From assembly GCA_021794595.1 (NCBI GenBank), contig JAJYQN010000099.1, forward strand, positions 1 to 55,903: a stretch of 55,903 nucleotides of DNA, written 5' to 3'. Below the pieces are notes generated by a model that worked only from the letters and a program-made list of their open reading frames with translations, was not told where the DNA came from and made no database searches. Position numbers and translations under genes: made by a program. The first letter of the stretch is position 1. Every line of letters begins with the position of its first letter. This document shows, in pieces, positions 50,330 through 55,903 of this stretch. Source of the stretch: Pseudomonadota bacterium. Its GTDB lineage: Bacteria > Pseudomonadota > Gammaproteobacteria > Acidiferrobacterales > Acidiferrobacteraceae.

Positions 50330-53310
50330 TCGAATGGTCGCGGCGATTCGCTGACAGCCTGTTATGGGCCCTCACCGATATGACAGGCGGTAACGGCCAA
50401 CGGTTTTGTGATGTGATGGCGCCGGACCGGGATAGTGACGGAAAGAGCACGTTGCTGATCCTAGGCGATGGTTCCTATGGCTCGATCCTGGAGGGCCGTG
50501 GCCTGAAAGGCTTGCCGGCCGACAGTATGCCGAGCCTGATTGCGGGCATGACCGAGGCGATCACAAACCTCCTGGGGACCGGCACGATCGTCACCGTGGA
50601 TTTTGAACGGGATCCGGAGGGGGCGCTGGCGGCCTTTCGGGCGAACGCCAGTTATGCGCGGGAGTCTGCCCGTATCCATGGTCTGGATTTGGGCGATCTC
50701 TTTGAGGAACGCGAACGGTTGATGGCAGGGAAGACCGTCGAAGAGCACACCTTCCTCGGCATCTGGACCCCGCGCCCCGCGGATAAGCGTGAGCGGGAAG
50801 TGATGAGGAAGTCGTTGGAGGCGGATCGGAAAAAGGCGCCGCCCGGACTGCGCGAGTTCATCCGCGCCAATGATGTCTTGCGGGCCCGTCACGAGTCTTC
50901 GGTGCGGGCGTTTATCGCCGAGGCCGAGACCCGGGGTTATGATGCGCGGCCCGTGACCGCCCACGAAGCCTTGGCGGTCTCCCGCCGTGCGCTTTTTCCA
51001 CACATCACGCCGCCTGATTGGCGCCCGTTCCTGCTGGGGGATCCCGTGCGCGGGTCCATCGGTCTGCGTGGTCGCCTGGCGGATTTGATCGCGCCGTCCA
51101 TTGCGGCCCAGGTCGTCCCGGGCGAGTTGGTGCGGGTGGAGGGCGGGGTGTGGGCCGATGGTCGACATTATCGGGTGTTGGGCATGCGTATCGGCCCTAC
51201 ACAGACGGAGCCATTTTCGCGTCTCATGGCGCGGGCAGGGCGGTTGCCACTGCGGATCCGGCTGCGCTTGGCCGGCGGCGGCCTGGAACACGCCTTGGGT
51301 CTCAAGCGTGCTCTGGCGCAGGCCTTGGGGCCCCTGTCTGCAACCAATCGGCAGATCACGGCCGCAGCCAAGGCGTTGCGCGAATGGGTGGAGCGGGATC
51401 ACGGGTTTGTGGCGGATCTGCGCGTGCTATTTGCCACCTGGGGTGCAACCCCGGAGGAGGCGGAAAGTCGCGCTGCGCAGCTGCGGACCCTGGTGTCATC
51501 CTGGGGGTCGGGTTCGGCCCGCCCTGAGGCCTCCGATCGCTTGGCGCGGCCCGCACGGGCCCTTGCCCGCATGGTGCCGGCCTTCTCTTCACAGGTCGAG
51601 TCGTGGGCGATCCCAGCACCCCTCAATGAGGCCGTTTGGATGCTGCCCTGGTCGCGTCCCGTATCCCCGTGGAGCACGGGGACCATCGATCTGCGGACCG
51701 AAGACGGCCGCCTGTACCCCCTGGATCCGGCCTCGCGCATTCAGACCGCGCGCGTGACCTTGGGTTTCGCGCCGATGCGCATGGGGAAGTCGCTCTTCAG
51801 TAATGGACGGATTCTCTCGTTTATTCTGCAGCCTGGCCAGGAGCGCCTACCGCGCGTATTGATCGTGGATTCCGGCTGGTCATCGTCGGGTCTCATCCGG
51901 TTGCTGCAGGATGCCGCGCCGCCAGAAAAACGCGGACAGTTTCAGCACTACCGCGTCCAGATGGATCCGGCCCGTTTCGCCATCAACCCGTTTGATCTGC
52001 CCTTGGGGTTGCGCGCCCCTCTGGGGCAGCAACGGCAGTTTGTCATCAATCTCATCACGACCTTGTGCACGCCGCTCGATGCCAAGACCCCGCCCGGTCC
52101 GGTCGTGGGTTTTGTGGAGGCGTTGGTCGATGCGGCCTACCACCACTATGGGCCGGCCTCCCATCCGCGGCTCTATTACCCCGGCGTCTGTCCGGACGTA
52201 GATGCCGCCTTGACGGTATTGGCCTCGGATGTGGTACCCGAAACCTGGTGGGAGGTGGCGGACAGTCTTTTCGATGCCGGCCAGATCGCCTTGGCACGCC
52301 AGGCACAGGCGCAGGCCATGCCGCTCTTGCAAGAGGTGGCGGGTCTCGCGCGCGATCCCCAGATCAATAGCCTCTATGCCCAAGGGGCCACACCATCGGG
52401 TGAGAGCGTGCCCAATTATATTTTCCGAACGATCACAGAAAGCCTGCGATCACTGCCCATTTTGACGGTGGCCACGCGTTTCGATCCCCAAGGCGCGCGC
52501 GTGCTGGCGCTCGATCTCGGGGATGTGACGATTCCGAGCAACAATCCGCGCGACCACCGGCAAGCGGCCATCATGTATTTGTTGGCGCGCCAAATGGGGG
52601 CGGCGGCCTTCTATTCCCGGCAGGAAGATGTGAAAAATCTGCTGGAGATGATTCTGCCCGCCCGATACCGTTTGTATGTCGAGGCGGCCGCGCGTGATAT
52701 GGAGCGTGACTTAAAGGAAATCATCTACGATGAGTTTCATCGTACGGGGGGGCATGCCGGTGTCCGTTCTCAGGTCCTGGTGGATATCCGCGAAGGGCCC
52801 AAGTACAACGTGGGTGTCGCGCTCTTCTCGCAGCGCCCCGATGATTTTGATGACTCCATGCGCAATTTGGCGACGACCACCCTGGTGTTCGGGGCCGGCG
52901 AGGGGGATGACGTCGACCGCATGCAGTCGCTGTTCAAGTTTTCGGATGCGGCGATTGCGGCAATCAAGCGTATGCGCAAACCCGATAGCGACGGATCCCA
53001 TGTCTTTGGGCGCTTTGTCACCCAGTTTGGCACCTATGAGGCCAAGCTTCGGTACACCCGGGGGCCCACTGAGCTTTGGGCGCTATCCACAACGCCGGCG
53101 GACAACGCGGTCATGAAGATGGTGGCCGCCGCCTTGGGGGCGATGGAGGCCCGCCGCAGGCTGGCTCTTCAATATCCAGGAGGGACCGTTGAAAACGAGG
53201 TGGAGCGTCGGTTACGTGCGCTTATGGATCGCGGGATCGAGGCCGATGCCAGTGCCGCAAGCGGTCAGGTGCTGACCGAGATCGCAAACGAAGTGATTGC
53301 GCGCGCCTAA
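50326..53310 (+). CDS. dotO: DotO/IcmB-like ATPase (IncI TraU)
   Basis: A 994-residue cytoplasmic ATPase of the VirB4-like DotO/IcmB/TraU family. The N-terminal half (FCDVMAPDRDSDGKSTLLIL, MLPWSRPVSPWSTGTIDLRT) is typical. The nucleotide-binding part has FAPMRMGKSLFSN (Lys488), in which the first glycine of the P-loop is Ala482, and a late DEFHRTGGH Walker B-type segment. It energises assembly of the channel and protein or DNA transfer. It is the last transfer gene in this operon, coupled to dotG by ATGA. Base use matches neighbouring transfer genes. Confidence 0.9.
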   Translation: MIEWSRRFADSLLWALTDMTGGNGQRFCDVMAPDRDSDGKSTLLILGDGSYGSILEGRGLKGLPADSMPSLIAGMTEAITNLLGTGTIVTVDFERDPEGALAAFRANASYARESARIHGLDLGDLFEERERLMAGKTVEEHTFLGIWTPRPADKREREVMRKSLEADRKKAPPGLREFIRANDVLRARHESSVRAFIAEAETRGYDARPVTAHEALAVSRRALFPHITPPDWRPFLLGDPVRGSIGLRGRLADLIAPSIAAQVVPGELVRVEGGVWADGRHYRVLGMRIGPTQTEPFSRLMARAGRLPLRIRLRLAGGGLEHALGLKRALAQALGPLSATNRQITAAAKALREWVERDHGFVADLRVLFATWGATPEEAESRAAQLRTLVSSWGSGSARPEASDRLARPARALARMVPAFSSQVESWAIPAPLNEAVWMLPWSRPVSPWSTGTIDLRTEDGRLYPLDPASRIQTARVTLGFAPMRMGKSLFSNGRILSFILQPGQERLPRVLIVDSGWSSSGLIRLLQDAAPPEKRGQFQHYRVQMDPARFAINPFDLPLGLRAPLGQQRQFVINLITTLCTPLDAKTPPGPVVGFVEALVDAAYHHYGPASHPRLYYPGVCPDVDAALTVLASDVVPETWWEVADSLFDAGQIALARQAQAQAMPLLQEVAGLARDPQINSLYAQGATPSGESVPNYIFRTITESLRSLPILTVATRFDPQGARVLALDLGDVTIPSNNPRDHRQAAIMYLLARQMGAAAFYSRQEDVKNLLEMILPARYRLYVEAAARDMERDLKEIIYDEFHRTGGHAGVRSQVLVDIREGPKYNVGVALFSQRPDDFDDSMRNLATTTLVFGAGEGDDVDRMQSLFKFSDAAIAAIKRMRKPDSDGSHVFGRFVTQFGTYEAKLRYTRGPTELWALSTTPADNAVMKMVAAALGAMEARRRLALQYPGGTVENEVERRLRALMDRGIEADASAASGQVLTEIANEVIARA

Positions 53311-53330
53311 TGTATTGCATATAATACCAT

Positions 53331-53349
53331 TAATATACCCGCCATAGGG
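53331..53349 (+). promoter_or_regulatory. TATACCCGCCATAGG motif before the 133-aa gene
   Basis: TAATATACCCGCCATAGGG lies 9 bases before the ATG at 53358 and is followed by GGAGAG. It shares TATACCCG-CATAGG with the motif upstream of dotD (19908) and closely matches the one at 20227. It probably marks a promoter/operator of a regulon that spans the element. Confidence 0.45.
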
Positions 53350-53357
53350 GGAGAGCC

Positions 53358-53759
53358 ATGGGAGCCAGTCCCGTACAGGAAGCGCCACGAGTACCTCGCC
53401 GGTTCGTGTTCGATCTCGATATGGCCCGGTTCGGTCCCGGAGTGAAAGGGCGGGTCTTTTGTGATACGAGTGGTGTCAATAGGGCCGATAGCGTAGTCAT
53501 CTTTACCATCCCGCCGATGTGCCAGACCTTTCCCTTCCCCGATCAGGATGAGGCGTGGGACAGGTTGAACTTTCGTATGGGCGCTCCTTGTACCCAGGGA
53601 CTGGATCGGGTGCTCGTGGTGGCCTTACCAGTCGGCCAGAGGCTCACTGTTTCGCTGCAGAATCTGGGTTTGATTTTAGGGAAGGAGGTGGTGCCCTCAT
53701 GGGTGGGCAAGGAGGTTGATGCGGTCACACTAGCAAATCCCAGCATGGGCATTGGGTAG
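53358..53759 (+). CDS. Hypothetical protein (133 aa)
   Basis: A 133-residue soluble protein, mostly beta (FVFDLDMARFGPGVKGRVFC, DSVVIFTIPPMCQTFPFP, RVLVVALPVGQRLTVSLQNL), with no recognised family. GGGGGAGAG precedes the start. It stands between dotO and ssb, with its own promoter-like motif. It may be a DNA-metabolism accessory gene like those next to ssb on conjugative plasmids; that is inference from place only. Confidence 0.5.
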   Translation: MGASPVQEAPRVPRRFVFDLDMARFGPGVKGRVFCDTSGVNRADSVVIFTIPPMCQTFPFPDQDEAWDRLNFRMGAPCTQGLDRVLVVALPVGQRLTVSLQNLGLILGKEVVPSWVGKEVDAVTLANPSMGIG

Positions 53760-53809
53760 TATAGAAATAGACGTAAACACCATAGTTCATTGAAATAGGA
53801 GATCAATCC

Positions 53810-54211
53810 ATGTCGAACAACAACAGCGTCAAGATGGTCGGTAATTTGGGCGCGGATCCTGAGGTCCGTGTAAATAGCGCGACAGGCAAGAGTTTTGCCT
53901 CCATCAGTTTGGGTGTCCATAAGAGCTGGGTCAAGGAAGGGGTCAAGGAGGAGAGGACCGATTGGTTCCGTTGCATTGTCGGCGGCAAGCTGGTCGAGGA
54001 GGTGAAGGCGCTTAAAAAGGGGACCTTCATCCAGATCGAAGGCGAAATGGGTACGCGCAAGTATGACGACAAGGCCGGTGTGGCGCATTACGAGACATTC
54101 GTTCGGCCCTATACCGTCAAAAAGATCGAAGCGAAGGCCAAGGCGGAGGCTGACGTGGCCCCCGAAGTATCGGAAGCGACCCCCGCCTTCGATGACGCCC
54201 TGCCATTTTAA
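53810..54211 (+). CDS. ssb: Single-stranded DNA-binding protein
   Basis: A 133-residue Ssb. The OB-fold has the usual KMVGNLGADPEVRVNSATGK, SFASISLGV and TDWFRCIVGGKLVEEV runs, followed by a short acidic tail ending DDALPF, the tip that recruits partner proteins. It is shorter than chromosomal E. coli Ssb, as is common for element-borne copies. It coats single-stranded DNA during transfer and replication. AGGAGA precedes the start at 53810. Confidence 0.9.
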   Translation: MSNNNSVKMVGNLGADPEVRVNSATGKSFASISLGVHKSWVKEGVKEERTDWFRCIVGGKLVEEVKALKKGTFIQIEGEMGTRKYDDKAGVAHYETFVRPYTVKKIEAKAKAEADVAPEVSEATPAFDDALPF

Positions 54212-54250
54212 TGAAGTTATGGGGCTCGCGCCGTGAGCCACCAGCCGTGT

Positions 54251-54285
54251 CCGGACTCTGGCTTTCCTAAGGCGCCAGAGTCCGG
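54251..54285 (+). terminator. Strong hairpin after ssb, possible terminator
   Basis: CCGGACTCTGGC (54251-54262) and its exact complement (54274-54285) form a 12-bp stem with an 11-base loop, 40 bases after the ssb stop. It is followed by TTTCCCCTTT, an interrupted T-tract. It is a plausible terminator for the ssb transcript. Confidence 0.6.
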
Positions 54286-54337
54286 TTTCCCCTTTACCGG
54301 CGAATCCTTGCGTCGGCGTTTTCAAAGGATGGACGCC

Positions 54338-54508
54338 ATGCCCACCTATTGCAACACACCGGAACAAGAGGCGATCATCACCGCGATTCGAGATGGACGG
54401 AATATGGGCGTGCAGGCCTGCGCAGGGGCCGGTAAGACCAGTACCCTGGTGGCAGCATCGCATGGTGTATCCGATGCAAAGCGATGTTCTTTGAATTCGT
54501 CACTGTAA
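54338..54508 (+). pseudogene. Truncated UvrD/PcrA-like helicase gene
   Basis: Reading from ATG 54338 gives MPTYCNTPEQEAIITAI and then VQACAGAGKTSTLVA, the Q-motif and Walker A (ACAGAGKTST) of a UvrD/Rep-family superfamily 1 helicase. After about 45 codons the frame enters insertion-sequence DNA and stops at 54508. Everything beyond motif I is missing, so it is a dead 5' stub. ATG at 54329 is an alternative start. Confidence 0.8.
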
Positions 54509-54549
54509 CGCTTCCGCATCGTCTTCTCAGTTTGTTTCTTGGCTTTCAT
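54472..54549 (-). pseudogene. IS3-family OrfA 5' stub
   Basis: On the minus strand from 54549: MKAKKQTEKTMRKRYSDEFK then EHRFASDTPC. This is the typical start of an IS3-family OrfA. It runs into the helicase stub after about 25 codons and the rest of the element is missing. With the junction at about 54.47 kb it shows an IS-mediated deletion that cut both the helicase gene and the DNA to its right. Confidence 0.7.
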
Positions 54550-54649
54550 CGTCTCACCTCAGGTCAAGAGTGTATTCTCTTAACCGGGTGTCCGGGAGAC
54601 CGGAGGAAAAACCATTAATGTCTTTACTCTGCTAAACTCGAAATCGAGA

Positions 54650-55177
54650 ATGCTTGAACGCATGTGTTGGCTGCAGGGCAGGCGGGGGGCGCAGATTCCG
54701 GTGCGGAAAGCACTCCAGGATGCGCCCTGGCAGATCGTCGTGTTCAGCCTGGGGATGTATCTGGTGGTCTACGGGCTGCGTAATGCCGGGCTCACGAATT
54801 ATGTAGCCATGGCCCTGCACTGGTTCGGCAACCACGGCGTGGCGGCGGCGCTGGGGGCGGGCTTTCTGGCGGCCTTACTGTCTTCCATCATGAACAATAT
54901 GCCGGCGGTACTCGTAGGTGCGCTCGCCATTCATCAGCTCCCGGCGGCCGATCCCATGCTGCGGGAGGTCATGGTGTACGCCAACATCATCGGCTGTGAC
55001 ATCGGCCCAAAGTTTACCCCTATCGGCAGTCTGGCTACCCTGCTCTGGCTGCATGTGCTCAGTCGCAAGGGCATGACCGTCACCTGGGGACAGTACATGA
55101 AAACGGGCCTGCTCATCACCCCACTGGTGCTGCTGGTCACTCTGCTGGCACTGGCCTGGTGGTTGCCTTTGGCTTAA
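54650..55177 (+). pseudogene. arsB: 5'-truncated arsB (arsenite efflux pump)
   Basis: The frame encodes 175 residues whose sequence [20 protein letters not shown], then [33 protein letters not shown] and [17 protein letters not shown], is the C-terminal part of ArsB, the 12-helix arsenite/antimonite antiporter of about 430 residues. The first 230 or so residues are absent, and the bases just upstream are unrelated IS-like DNA, so it is a remnant and not a working pump. 54509-54649 shows IS debris only. Confidence 0.85.
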
Positions 55178-55260
55178 TGGAGAAGAGGCCATGTCGGGGG
55201 TGTAAGCCCAAACGAGATTTCTAACCGCCATTGCAGCAACCGAGTGGCCCAAAATCAACC

Positions 55261-55903
55261 TTAAACCCAGAGCCTGGCTGCCATCAGCAGTATGATGATC
55301 GCCATCATTACCTTGATCCACAGTTCTCCGCGTCGGCTCACCGTAAGACTGGCAGCCAACCGTGCGCCTATCATGCCGCCTATGGCGATGACCAAGCCGA
55401 GTCCCCAGTGAACTTGTCCCATCCAGGCGAAGATAAGGATAGTAGGTAATGTATACAGCGCGACAATAAGAGTTTTGTACGCATTCACTTGCGCTAAGTT
55501 CTTGGTGAGTAAATGGCGCAGGGCAAAGATAAAGAGGAACCCGATACCGAGCTGTATAAAGCCGCCATAAAAACCCAGCCCCAGCATGGTGGGATACAGC
55601 CATGGTGACGCCATGCCATCGGGACGTGTATCTTTTTCTGTAGCCCTCGTTGGAAAAAACAGGCTGACTGTACAGAGCGCCAATACAATCACCAAAATGC
55701 GCTGAAACCAGAGATTGCCAATATGAACACTCGCAATGGCACCAAGGATAGCTCCCGGCAGTGTCCATAGGGCCAGCTTCATCCCTTTTTTCAAATCCAC
55801 CAAGTTGTGCCGGTAAAAGGTGCGAGCGGCGGTGAGATTTTCCAAAAGGATGCTGATGCGGTTGGTGCCGTTTGCGGTGATGGGGTCGAGGCCCACGAAG
55901 ATG
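55261..55903 (-). CDS. TauE/SafE-family permease, partial
   Basis: The reading frame continues beyond the window end, so the N-terminus is missing. The visible part of about 214 residues has the family repeats GTNRISILLENLTAARTFYR, PGAILGAIASVHIG, GFYGGFIQLGIGFLFIFALR and GLGLVIAIGGMIGARLAASL, with several membrane helices. TauE/SafE proteins export sulfite, sulfoacetate or related anions. It is convergent with the arsB remnant and may belong to the host or to another genomic segment. Confidence 0.85.
   Translation of the reverse strand, partial: IFVGLDPITANGTNRISILLENLTAARTFYRHNLVDLKKGMKLALWTLPGAILGAIASVHIGNLWFQRILVIVLALCTVSLFFPTRATEKDTRPDGMASPWLYPTMLGLGFYGGFIQLGIGFLFIFALRHLLTKNLAQVNAYKTLIVALYTLPTILIFAWMGQVHWGLGLVIAIGGMIGARLAASLTVSRRGELWIKVMMAIIILLMAARLWV

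Overview
The window carries a large mobile element, most likely an integrative conjugative element or an integrated plasmid, of a Gram-negative, probably gammaproteobacterial or Acidithiobacillia-like host. The evidence for that host is a Dot/Icm-type (IncI-like, type IVB) conjugation machinery, an IncI-like type IVb thin-pilus operon, outer-membrane lipoproteins and a secretin, fragments of an arsenite pump, and a TauE/SafE permease. No rRNA, CRISPR array or intact tRNA was found, and the host assignment is an inference. The left edge holds only the 3' part of a tRNA-Pro (about 83-127, minus strand), the classic scar of site-specific integration. Its orientation places the element to the right of it.

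Layout. (1) 1-3.3 kb: attachment-site scar, short direct repeats, an AlpA-like small DNA-binding protein, an unknown gene, and a very short type IA topoisomerase. (2) 3.5-5.2 kb, minus: a lone DUF4062 protein with a C-terminal KOW-like segment, probably a defence effector. (3) 5.4-19.8 kb, minus: one tightly coupled operon, read right to left: dotD, dotC, dotB, an actin-like ParM/StbA gene, a small partner, pilL/tcpQ, pilN (secretin), pilP, pilO, pilQ, pilR, pilS, a minor pilin-like gene, pilV and a PilT-like ATPase. Most junctions are 4-base stop/start overlaps. (4) 19.9-21.4 kb: a repeat-rich control region, a tyrosine recombinase with a perfect 17-bp hairpin in its 5' end, and a 42-bp palindrome after it.

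(5) 21.5-42.5 kb: cargo. A decayed IS1634-type transposase is followed by a glutathione S-transferase / quinone-oxidoreductase pair with a divergent TetR regulator, an IS3-family element, a small unknown gene, a DnaA-box cluster and a DUF488 gene. Next comes a five-gene defence-like operon on the minus strand: a PLD-like/SNF2 helicase, a DUF4391 protein, a type III-like Mod methyltransferase, a small putative PD-(D/E)XK protein, and a type III Res subunit. An RHH regulator precedes the operon. A complete IS5-family element sits exactly at the mod/nuclease junction and leaves both reading frames intact. Beside it, on the plus strand, lies an 1181-residue solenoid protein with a restriction-endonuclease-like C-terminus.

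(6) 42.7-54.2 kb: a phage-like switch (CI/LexA-type S24 repressor against Cro and YdaS-like HTH proteins), a pair of small paralogous proteins, and a DUF1376 and DnaC-like replication pair. These run without a break into the second transfer operon (dotI, dotH, dotG and dotO homologues), followed by an unknown gene and ssb. So the Dot core is split into two divergent operons with cargo between them, and an SOS-type repressor appears to control replication and transfer together. Relaxase, coupling protein (DotL) and DotA are not in the window. (7) 54.3-55.9 kb: a scar with a truncated UvrD-like helicase, an IS3 orfA stub and a 5'-truncated arsB, then a partial TauE/SafE permease running off the end.
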